Assembly (NCBI GenBank): GCA_027035825.1
Contig: JALVTX010000055.1
Span: 1 to 11,155 of the forward strand
Reading direction: 5' to 3'
Source: Mariprofundaceae bacterium
Lineage (GTDB): Bacteria > Pseudomonadota > Zetaproteobacteria > Mariprofundales > Mariprofundaceae
DNA length: 11,155 nucleotides
Shown: positions 1 to 5,917 of the stretch, piece by piece
Numbering within the stretch: the stretch's first letter is position 1
Layout: each line of letters starts with the position of its first letter
Position numbers and translations under genes: made by a program
Notes under the pieces: generated by a model
Database searches by the model: none
What the model saw: only the letters and a program-made list of their open reading frames with translations
Told to the model about the DNA's origin: nothing

Positions 1-2
1 AC

Positions 3-1628
3 TCGGGGCGCTACGCGCTGCCATGGGTGTACCTGCACGCCATCAAGGACTACACGGACATGGCCGCCATCCTGGAGCGGGTTCCCGGCGCGCGCGCGGT
101 GGTCAATTTCGTGCCGTCGCTGATGCTCCAGATTCAGGACTATGCCGGGCGCATCCGCGCCTGGCTCGATCGCGGCGAGGCATTGCCCGACCCGTTGCTG
201 GCGGCGCTGGCGCACGAGGACGGCGACTACACCGGCGAGGAACGCGCCTGGCTGCTGGAAACCTGCTTCCGCCTGAACCACGAGCGCAACCTGCACCGCT
301 ATCCCGCCTACAGCCGCCTGTGGCACCTGGCCGAGCAATGCCGGGGGCAGGACGCCATCGCCTACCTGGGCGACAATTACTTCACCGACCTGGTGACCTG
401 GTATCACCTGGCCTGGCTTGGCGAAACGGTGCGCAACACGCACTTCGTCGCCCGCCGGCTCATCGAGAAGGCGCGCGACTTCACGGCGCAGGATCGGCGC
501 GACCTCATCACGCTCATCGCCAGCCTGCTTACGGACATCCCCAGCCGTTACCGGCGCCTGGCCGAGGCCGGCAAGATCGAGCTCTCCACCACGCCTTACG
601 CCCACCCCATCCTGCCGCTGCTGCTGGATTTCAACGCCGCGCGCGAAACGATGCCGGATGCGCTGATCCCGGACGAGAACTACCCGGACGGCGAGGCGCG
701 CGCCCGCGAGCACATCGAACTGGCGCGCCGGGTGCACCGGGACAGCTTCGGCCGGGACGCGCGCGGCTGCTGGCCGGCCGAGGGGGCGGTGTCGCAGGCG
801 GCCGTGAACCTGCTGGAGGAAGCGGGCTTCGAATGGTGCGCCACCGGCGAGGGCGTGCTGCATCATTCGCTGGGCTACAACCTGCGCGAAATCCAGGGCG
901 GCCGCGACCTCTACCACCCCTGGCGCACGCGCGAGGATGGCCGCATGGTCTGCTTCTTCCGCGACGACCGCCTCTCCGACCTCATCGGTTTCGAGTACCA
1001 GAAGTGGAACGCCGAGGACGCCGTGGCCAACCTCGTCCACGAGCTGGCCGGCATCCATCACCGCACGCAGGGCGAGCGCGCGCCCATTGTGGCCATCATC
1101 ATGGACGGCGAAAACGCCTGGGAGCATTACGTCGAGAACGGCGTCCCGTTCCTGACCGCCCTCTACCAGGCCATCGCCGAACACGAGGCGCTGGAGCTGA
1201 CCACCTTCTCGGACTACCTGGACGCCCACGGCCGGGATGCGCCGGCGCTGCCGCGCCTGGTGGCCGGCTCCTGGGTTTATGGCAACCTGGCCACGTGGAT
1301 CGGCGACGCGGCCAAGACCAGGGGCTGGGAGCTGCTGATCGAGGCCAAGCGCGCATTCGACGAGGCCATGGCCTCCAGCAGCCTGTCGCCGGAGCAGGAA
1401 GCCGCGGCGCGCGAGCAGCTGCGCATCTGCGAGGGCTCGGACTGGTGCTGGTGGTTCGGCGACTACAACCCGGAAAGCGCCGTGCGCGATTTCGACCGCC
1501 TCTACCGCGCCCACCTGCGCAAGCTCTACCAGTTGATCGGCCGCCCGGCGCCAATCAGCCTCGACGCGCCCATCTCCACCGGCGGCGGCGACGCCGAGGG
1601 CGGGGGCACGATGCGGCGCGGCGTCTGA
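3..1628 (+). CDS. Glycoside hydrolase family 57 protein, 5'-truncated by the window edge
   Basis: Probable alpha-glucan hydrolase or transferase of the retaining GH57 family, acting in the cytoplasm on glycogen or maltodextrin. The frame is open from the first codons of the window and begins with residues RYALPWVYLHAIKDY. These normally follow the N-terminal HQP region, so perhaps 25-40 residues including the first conserved region are missing. Visible GH57 signatures, counted from the GTG at 27, are: STTPYAHPILPLL (about 190-202); GCWPAEGAVS with the presumed nucleophile Glu252 (codon 780-782); and MDGENAWEHY with the presumed catalytic Asp360 (codon 1104-1106). The C-terminal block DWCWWFGDYNPES is also typical of the family. 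The protein ends in a Gly-rich low-complexity tail. The malQ start lies 26 nt downstream, so co-transcription is likely. Family assignment is strong; substrate (amylase, glucanotransferase or branching enzyme) cannot be decided from sequence. An internal start at 27 is unlikely because it would fall inside a conserved block. Confidence 0.93.
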   Translation, partial: SGRYALPWVYLHAIKDYTDMAAILERVPGARAVVNFVPSLMLQIQDYAGRIRAWLDRGEALPDPLLAALAHEDGDYTGEERAWLLETCFRLNHERNLHRYPAYSRLWHLAEQCRGQDAIAYLGDNYFTDLVTWYHLAWLGETVRNTHFVARRLIEKARDFTAQDRRDLITLIASLLTDIPSRYRRLAEAGKIELSTTPYAHPILPLLLDFNAARETMPDALIPDENYPDGEARAREHIELARRVHRDSFGRDARGCWPAEGAVSQAAVNLLEEAGFEWCATGEGVLHHSLGYNLREIQGGRDLYHPWRTREDGRMVCFFRDDRLSDLIGFEYQKWNAEDAVANLVHELAGIHHRTQGERAPIVAIIMDGENAWEHYVENGVPFLTALYQAIAEHEALELTTFSDYLDAHGRDAPALPRLVAGSWVYGNLATWIGDAAKTRGWELLIEAKRAFDEAMASSSLSPEQEAAAREQLRICEGSDWCWWFGDYNPESAVRDFDRLYRAHLRKLYQLIGRPAPISLDAPISTGGGDAEGGGTMRRGV

Positions 1629-1654
1629 CCAGTCATCGCCGACCATGATGCTGA

Positions 1655-3127
1655 ATGACTGAGTGGATCGACCGGCGCCGCGCCGGGCTGCTGCTGCACA
1701 TCTCCTCCCTGCCCGGCCCCTTTCCCTGCGGCGTGCTGGGAGAGGAGGCCGCCCGGTTCGTGGATGCGCTGGCCGCGGCCGGTTTTTCCGTCTGGCAGTT
1801 CCTGCCGCTGGGGCCCACGCACGGCTCGCATTCGCCGTACGAATCCACCTCCTCCTTCGCGGGCAATCCGCGTTTCGTTGACCTGCGCGAGGCCGCAAGC
1901 CGCGGCTGGCTCGCCGAGGGCGAGTTGCCGCCGGATGGATCGTCCGAGGCGGCGCTCGAACGGGCGCGAGCCGCGGCCGCCGCCGGCTTCTGGCGCGCGG
2001 CGGAAAACGACGAGGCACTCGCGGCGGAAGTGCGCGCCTTCCGCCAGGAACACGCCGAATGGCTGGAGGATTTCGCGCTGTTTTCGGCCCTGAAGCGGCA
2101 TTTCCAGGGCCGCCCCTGGTGGCGCTGGCCGCAACCGTTGCGCGACCGCAACCCCGAGGCGCTGCAAGCGGCCGCGCGCGAGCATCGCGAGCTGGTGCGC
2201 CAGGCCGTGTTCGAGCAATACCTGTTCCACCGCCAGTGGGCCAGGCTCAAGCGCCATGCCGAGACGCGCGGCGTGCGGCTGTTCGGCGACATCCCGATCT
2301 ATGCCGCGCACGATTCCGCCGATGTCTGGAGCCATCGGGAACTGTTCACGCTGGATGAGGCGGGCCGCTGCCTGGAAGTGGCCGGCGTGCCGCCGGACTA
2401 TTTCTCGAAGCGCGGCCAGCGCTGGGGCAACCCGCTCTACCGCTGGCAGGCGCTGGAAGCGCGCGGCTTCGACTGGTGGGTGGCGCGGGTGCGGGTGCAG
2501 CTGGCGCGCATGCACATCCTCCGCATCGACCATTTTCGCGGTCTGGAAGCCTACTGGGCCATTCCCGCCGACGCCCCGGATGGCCGCCGGGGGGAATGGC
2601 GCAAGGCGCCGGGGGCTGCGCTGCTGGACACGCTACGCGAGCGCCTGGGGCGGCTGCCGCTGGTGGCCGAGGATCTGGGGCTCATTACGCCCGAGGTGAC
2701 GGCGCTGCTGGAGCGCTTCGGGCTGCCCGGCATGAAGGTGCTGCAATTCGCCTTCGACGGCATGCCGGACAACCCCTACCTGCCCGCGCGCATCGAGGAG
2801 AACAGCGTCGTCTATACCGGCACGCACGACAACGACACGACCCTGGGCTGGTTCCGCGCGCTGGATGGGGCCACGCGGGCGCGGGTGCTGGAGGAGACCG
2901 GCGCAGCGGCCGAGGACATGCCCTGGCCGCTGATCCGCGCGGCGCTTGAGACGCAGGCGCTGCTCGCCATCATCCCGATGCAGGACATCCTGGCGCTGGG
3001 GTCGGAGGCGCGTTTCAACACCCCCGGCACCTCCCGGGGCAACTGGCGCTGGCGACTGGCGAGCCTGGACGGGCTGGATGCGGCCTGGAAATGCGCCCGG
3101 GAGCTGATTCTCCAGAGCGGCCGCTAG
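1655..3127 (+). CDS. malQ: 4-alpha-glucanotransferase (amylomaltase, GH77)
   Basis: Transfers alpha-1,4-glucan segments between maltodextrins and releases glucose; it works in cytoplasmic glycogen and maltodextrin turnover. The protein is 490 residues, the compact Thermus-type length rather than the longer enterobacterial form. The N-terminus RRAGLLLHISSLPGP is the classic GH77 opening. Catalytic residues are all present: nucleophile Asp292 in LRIDHFRG, acid/base Glu339 in AEDLG, and transition-state Asp392 in THDND. The sequence FNTPGTSRGNWRWR near the C-terminus is also typical. The ATG at 1655 gives the expected N-terminus; no good Shine-Dalgarno is visible, so translation may be coupled to the GH57 gene ending 26 nt upstream. 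The stop TAG (3125-3127) coincides with the first bases of an inverted-repeat element; without that element the stop would read TAA. Downstream, a ROK kinase gene in the same window could use the released glucose. Confidence 0.97.
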   Translation: MTEWIDRRRAGLLLHISSLPGPFPCGVLGEEAARFVDALAAAGFSVWQFLPLGPTHGSHSPYESTSSFAGNPRFVDLREAASRGWLAEGELPPDGSSEAALERARAAAAAGFWRAAENDEALAAEVRAFRQEHAEWLEDFALFSALKRHFQGRPWWRWPQPLRDRNPEALQAAAREHRELVRQAVFEQYLFHRQWARLKRHAETRGVRLFGDIPIYAAHDSADVWSHRELFTLDEAGRCLEVAGVPPDYFSKRGQRWGNPLYRWQALEARGFDWWVARVRVQLARMHILRIDHFRGLEAYWAIPADAPDGRRGEWRKAPGAALLDTLRERLGRLPLVAEDLGLITPEVTALLERFGLPGMKVLQFAFDGMPDNPYLPARIEENSVVYTGTHDNDTTLGWFRALDGATRARVLEETGAAAEDMPWPLIRAALETQALLAIIPMQDILALGSEARFNTPGTSRGNWRWRLASLDGLDAAWKCARELILQSGR

Positions 3128-3143
3128 CCCGGAATTTTCATGA
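3125..3143 (+). repeat. Left terminal inverted repeat of the 3125-3374 element
   Basis: This 19-bp arm pairs with 3356-3374 with one mismatch (A at 3134 against T in the other arm). Its first three bases form the TAG stop codon of malQ. Confidence 0.8.
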
Positions 3144-3355
3144 CGACCATGCGCCGAAATTGGAATGATCGAGGAATTGAGGGGTTGGTTTGGAATGGAT
3201 GGGGCTTTTGCAGCTTGACGCCTTGCATTTCGCGGCGCCTGGCTTGTCCGCGCGGGCCGGATGCGCGCCTTTGGCTACGAACCATAGCTACGGCTATGCT
3301 TCTTGCCTGCATGCACGCCCCGCCCTCGCGCATCCCGCGCCATCCTTCCGCGATC

Positions 3356-3374
3356 TCATGAAAAATCCGGGCTA
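3356..3374 (-). repeat. Right terminal inverted repeat of the 3125-3374 element
   Basis: This 19-bp arm is the inverted partner of 3125-3143. It ends in TA at 3373-3374, 8 nt before the tatD ATG, so the element supplies nearly all of the sequence immediately upstream of tatD. Confidence 0.8.
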
Positions 3375-3382
3375 ACCCCCGC

Positions 3383-4126
3383 ATGCTGGACACGCATTGC
3401 CACCTGGCCCACCTGCCGCCGGCGGCCTGCAACGCCTTCATCGCGGCCGCTGGCCGCGCCGGCGTTCACGGCTTCATCGCGGCCGCTACCCGCCCCGCCG
3501 ACTGGGCAGCACTGGCGCAACTTGCGCAAGCGCATCCCAACGTGCATGTCGCGATTGGCATCCATCCGTGGTTTCACGGCGAGGATGGATCTGATGCGCG
3601 CGCGGCCATGCCATCCCGGCTGGGCGACGCCATCGCCATCGGCGAATGCGGCCTGGACGGGCGGCCCGAGCACGGCCCGCTGGAGCGGCAGCAGGCCACG
3701 CTGGCCTGGCAGCTCGATCTGGCGGCCCTGCGCGGGCTGCCCGTCATCCTGCACGGGGTGCGCGCCACCGAGCCCCTGCTCGCCATGCTGGGGGACCGCC
3801 CGGGGCTTGCCGGCGTCATCCACGGATTCTCGGGCAGCGTCGAGACCGCAAGCCGATTCCTTCGGCTCGGTTTCCGCATCGGACTGGGCCCGTTGCTGCT
3901 GAACCCGAGGGCGCGGCGCATCCGCGAATGCGTCGCCCGGCTGCCGGAGGATGCCTGGCTGCTGGAGACCGACGCGCCCGCGCCGGGTGAACGCGATGCC
4001 GATCCCGGGCTCCTGGCGCGGGTGGCCCGGGCGGTGGCCGCCCTGCGCGGAACGACCGTGGAGCGCGTCGCCGCCGCTTCCGATGCCAATGCCATGCAAC
4101 TCTTCCATCTCGAGGACATCCGATGA
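3383..4126 (+). CDS. TatD-family metal-dependent hydrolase (putative deoxyribonuclease)
   Basis: Member of the TatD subgroup of the amidohydrolase superfamily. These are cytoplasmic TIM-barrel enzymes using two divalent metals, several of which show 3'-5' exonuclease or DNase activity. At 247 residues it is close to the usual 250-265. Metal-binding positions are present: H5-x-H7 in DTHCHL, Glu88 in IGECGLD, His124 in ILHGVR, His147 in VIHGFSG and Asp197 in LLETDAP. The ATG at 3383 fits because THCH belongs at the extreme N-terminus; no clear Shine-Dalgarno precedes it. The stop overlaps the next start as ATGA (4123-4126), indicating translational coupling with the tcdA-like gene. Its upstream region is the inverted-repeat element, which may affect transcription from malQ. 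The exact subgroup (TatD, YcfH or YjjV) is not resolved, so no symbol is given. Confidence 0.92.
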   Translation: MLDTHCHLAHLPPAACNAFIAAAGRAGVHGFIAAATRPADWAALAQLAQAHPNVHVAIGIHPWFHGEDGSDARAAMPSRLGDAIAIGECGLDGRPEHGPLERQQATLAWQLDLAALRGLPVILHGVRATEPLLAMLGDRPGLAGVIHGFSGSVETASRFLRLGFRIGLGPLLLNPRARRIRECVARLPEDAWLLETDAPAPGERDADPGLLARVARAVAALRGTTVERVAAASDANAMQLFHLEDIR

Positions 4127-4857
4127 GTGACATGCACGAGCGCACCCGCATCCTGATCGGCGAGCATGGGCTCGCGCGCCTGGCCGCCAGCCACGTGCTG
4201 ATTGCCGGGCTGGGCGGCGTGGGCGGCGCGGCCGCCGAGGCCTGCGCCCGCGCCGGCGTGGGCCGCATCACCCTGCTGGATCACGACGTGGTGGACATCA
4301 GCAACCTGAACCGCCAGATCATCGCCCTGCACTCCAACCTCGGGCAACCCAAGGCGCGCGTGGCCGCCGAGCGCCTGCGCGACATCAACCCCGCGGCGGA
4401 TATCACGGTGCTGGAGGACTTCCTGCACCCGGACAACGCCGATGCGCTGCTATCCCCGCTGCGGCCGGACGCGGTGCTGGACTGCATCGATTCCGTGGTC
4501 TGCAAGGCGGCGCTCGTTCACGCCTGCCAGCGCCAGCGCATCCTCGCCGCCTCCAGTCTCGGCGCGGGCGGCCGCACCGACGTGACGCGCGTTCGCATCG
4601 CTCGCCTGGATGAAACCCAAGGCTGCGGGCTGGCGCGGGCGCTGCGCCGCCAGTTGCGCCGGCGGGGCGCCCGGCTCGACCACCCCGTCGTCCATTCCGG
4701 GGAGCCGGCCCGCAATGCCCTCCCGCACCGGCCGCCCGCGCCCGGAGCGCGCCCCCGCGCCACCAATGGCACGGTCTCCTGGATGCCGAACCTGTTCGGC
4801 TTCATGCTGGCCGGCTACGTGCTGGAACAACTGGCGGGGCAAGCGCCAGAACAATGA
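4123..4857 (+). CDS. tcdA: tRNA threonylcarbamoyladenosine dehydratase (ThiF/E1-like)
   Basis: Likely the ATP-dependent enzyme that cyclises t6A to ct6A at position 37 of ANN-decoding tRNAs (TcdA, formerly CsdL/YgdL). The 244-residue protein has the E1-like Rossmann ATP-binding loop GLGGVGG (29-35) and the adenylation-site block DHDVVDISNLNRQ (53-65). Further family blocks are GQPKARVAAERLRDINP, the aspartate-containing DCIDSVVCKAAL, and a C-terminal NGTVSWMPNLFGFMLAGYVL segment. It is somewhat shorter than the E. coli enzyme (about 268), mainly at the N-terminus and in the region before the last block. The start at 4123 overlaps the tatD-family stop by 4 nt and has a GAGG about 7 nt upstream. 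It converges on the gene at 4926-5192. Other ThiF-like proteins such as MoeB or ThiF are less likely because of overall similarity to TcdA and because the neighbours do not belong to thiamin or molybdopterin synthesis. Confidence 0.88.
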   Translation: MSDMHERTRILIGEHGLARLAASHVLIAGLGGVGGAAAEACARAGVGRITLLDHDVVDISNLNRQIIALHSNLGQPKARVAAERLRDINPAADITVLEDFLHPDNADALLSPLRPDAVLDCIDSVVCKAALVHACQRQRILAASSLGAGGRTDVTRVRIARLDETQGCGLARALRRQLRRRGARLDHPVVHSGEPARNALPHRPPAPGARPRATNGTVSWMPNLFGFMLAGYVLEQLAGQAPEQ

Positions 4858-4863
4858 CGGAAA

Positions 4864-4891
4864 CGTGAACCGCTCCGGGGGCCTGTTCACG
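4864..4891. terminator. Inverted repeat between convergent genes, possible terminator
   Basis: CGTGAAC (4864-4870) pairs perfectly with GTTCACG (4885-4891) around a 14-nt loop. It sits 6 nt after the tcdA stop in the 68-bp gap between convergent genes, where a bidirectional terminator is expected. There is no T-run on either strand, so an intrinsic terminator is not proven. Confidence 0.35.
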
Positions 4892-4925
4892 CTCCCACGC
4901 AAGACGGCCGGCCCTGAGCGGGCGA

Positions 4926-5192
4926 TCAGCGGAGGGGCGTCACCCGCACCCGCCCCTCGGGCGTCACCTCGATGCGATAGCGTCGGCCGTTCGGGCACGT
5001 GGCGGTGATGACCGTGCCTCCCGCCTTGTCCTTCCGCTCGTGAATGTCGCTCACCGCCCGGCCGCCGCACGCATATCCGCGCAGCATGATGGTGGCGGCG
5101 ATGTCCTCGGCCTTGGTCACCGCGCCAGCCGGCCCGGGCGCGGCCAGCAGCGCAGCCAGCGCGCAAATTCCCGCATAAAATCCCTTCTTCAT
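4926..5192 (-). CDS. Small exported protein of unknown function, PepSY-like C-terminus
   Basis: An 88-residue protein with a signal peptide: MKK, a hydrophobic stretch (about 5-18, GICALAALLAA) and a likely cleavage after GPAGA (residue 24). The mature part is about 64 residues and basic, with two cysteines (C42 and C66) that could form a disulfide in the periplasm. The end, TCPNGRRYRIEVTPEGRVRVTP, resembles the beta-strand pattern of small PepSY-like periplasmic proteins, but I do not assign a domain firmly. A longer frame begins at 5225, yet the ATG at 5192 is chosen because it starts the signal peptide and has a near-perfect Shine-Dalgarno. It overlaps the upstream gene by 4 nt (ATGA), so the two are probably translated together and may act together in the envelope. 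Function unknown. Confidence 0.85.
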   Translation of the reverse strand: MKKGFYAGICALAALLAAPGPAGAVTKAEDIAATIMLRGYACGGRAVSDIHERKDKAGGTVITATCPNGRRYRIEVTPEGRVRVTPLR

Positions 5193-5821
5193 ACTTTCAC
5201 CTCCTTGGTTCCCGCGCTCATCCATGCCACCGCGCGGCCTGTTCCAAGGCGCGTTTGCGACCGCGCGGCGCGCCTCTCTCCCTCCTGGAGCAGGCTGCGC
5301 CAGATGTCCTCGCGCGCCCGGCTGATGTCCCGCGCCAGCGCCGGGTCGTCGTCCAGCAACGCCAGCACCTTCAACAGCAGGCCGTCGAAGCGGGCGCGAA
5401 TCTCCTTCACCGAGCAGCGACGGCGATGCGCCCGCCAGTCACGCACCAGTTCGATGAGATCCAGCGCGTCCGAACGCAAGGCCAGCTTGGTGAACACGCC
5501 CATCGCAGGGGTGCGCTTGAGCCGGTCGATCAGCTCCTGCATGTTCAGCGCGGAAGGTGGCAGCGTGGAGGGCTTGGCCGCCGGCGCCTTGCTCCCATGG
5601 CCGGCCTGCCGGTCGCCGGCAACGGACGGCTTTGCTTGCGCCTTGCGCGCGGGCGCGGCCTGGCTGATCGGCGTGGCCGTCTCCGTCTGTCGCGCCTGGC
5701 TCGTAGCCGCATCGGCGCCCGGCGCGGCAATGCACGCCAACGGCCATTCGGACGTCATCGCCAGCGCCATCAGCAGCGCCACCCCACATGCGCGGGTTCG
5801 TTTCCCGTGATTCCGCATCAT
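5189..5821 (-). CDS. Conserved exported protein of unknown function, helical C-terminal domain
   Basis: A 210-residue protein from the ATG at 5821 (a second ATG follows at 5818). The N-terminus MMRNHGKRTRACGVALLMALAM looks like a signal peptide; cleavage near residue 33 (IAA/PG) is plausible. A cysteine at residue 30 lies in WPLAC, a poor lipobox match, so a lipoprotein is possible but not favoured. Residues about 34-92 are an Ala/Pro/Lys/Thr-rich linker. Residues about 94-180 form a predicted alpha-helical domain containing LIDRLKRTPAMGVFTKLALR, RFDGLLLKVLALLDDDP and ARDISRAREDIWRSLL. This pattern recalls uncharacterised proteobacterial proteins, but I cannot name a family. The frame extends upstream to 5899, but the extension carries no signal-like sequence. 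GGAG lies 5 nt before 5821, supporting that start. It overlaps the next gene by 4 nt. Confidence 0.8.
   Translation of the reverse strand: MMRNHGKRTRACGVALLMALAMTSEWPLACIAAPGADAATSQARQTETATPISQAAPARKAQAKPSVAGDRQAGHGSKAPAAKPSTLPPSALNMQELIDRLKRTPAMGVFTKLALRSDALDLIELVRDWRAHRRRCSVKEIRARFDGLLLKVLALLDDDPALARDISRAREDIWRSLLQEGERRAARSQTRLGTGRAVAWMSAGTKEVKV
5197..5206 (-). promoter_or_regulatory. Strong Shine-Dalgarno fixing the start at 5192
   Basis: The minus strand reads AAGGAGGTGA, with AGGAGG 7 nt before the ATG. It lies inside the last codons of the upstream gene and is the best ribosome binding site in the window. It excludes the longer start at 5225. Confidence 0.88.
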
Positions 5822-5838
5822 CCACGCTCCATGCCAGG

Positions 5839-5866
5839 AGGATAGACCGTCCGCGCCAGCAGACAA
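5839..5866 (-). promoter_or_regulatory. Possible sigma70-type promoter for the exported-protein pair
   Basis: On the minus strand TTGTCT (5861-5866) and TATCCT (5839-5844) are separated by 16 nt, each matching 4 of 6 consensus bases, 17 nt and more upstream of the 5821 ATG. The match is weak. Confidence 0.25.
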
Positions 5867-5904
5867 CGGGTGCAAAGTGCGCCCCCCGCTCGGAGCCATT
5901 ACCC

Positions 5905-5917
5905 CGGCGGAACGCCG
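5905..5917. terminator. Short hairpin directly after pgi stop
   Basis: CGGCG (5905-5909) pairs with CGCCG (5913-5917) around a 3-nt loop, touching the pgi stop codon (5918-5920). It is GC-rich but lacks a T-run, so it is only a candidate end signal for pgi. Confidence 0.3.

Larger units (their letters stand above)
3125..3374. mobile_element. Probable 250-bp MITE with 19-bp terminal inverted repeats and TA ends
   Basis: The left end (3125-3143) reads TAGCCCGGAATTTTCATGA. The reverse complement of the right end (3356-3374) reads TAGCCCGGATTTTTCATGA, so 18 of 19 positions match and similarity stops abruptly after that. Both ends begin with TA, as expected if a TA target was duplicated, which is the habit of IS630/Tc1-mariner elements. 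The left half is clearly poorer in G+C than the flanking genes. Internally, CATAGC-TACG-GCTATG (3283-3298) forms a perfect 6-bp stem. The element is too short for a transposase, and the short open frames inside it on both strands have no recognisable domain. It lies exactly between the malQ stop and tatD. Calling it a MITE rests on structure alone; no second copy occurs in this window. An alternative is a conserved intergenic repeat of another class, such as a structured-RNA or REP-like element. Confidence 0.7.

Noticed and set aside
23..1648. 541-codon frame overlapping the GH57 gene in another frame
   Set aside because: Arg/Pro/Gly/Ala-rich translation without domains, while the adjacent frame carries clear GH57 motifs.
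1645..1662. Five-codon ATG frame just before malQ, overlapping its start
   Set aside because: Too short and without a Shine-Dalgarno; probably chance, though a translation-coupling role cannot be formally ruled out.
1526..2533. 335-codon minus-strand frame opposite malQ
   Set aside because: Antisense to malQ, no domain, and it crosses the GH57-malQ junction.
3140..3361. 73-codon plus-strand and 105-codon minus-strand (3124-3441) frames within the inverted-repeat element
   Set aside because: They lie almost wholly within the repeat element, have no ribosome binding site or domain, and the minus-strand one runs into tatD; such frames would be annotated repeatedly only because the repeat is copied.
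4906..4913. GGCCGGCC palindrome between convergent genes
   Set aside because: An 8-bp G+C palindrome is expected often by chance in DNA of this composition.
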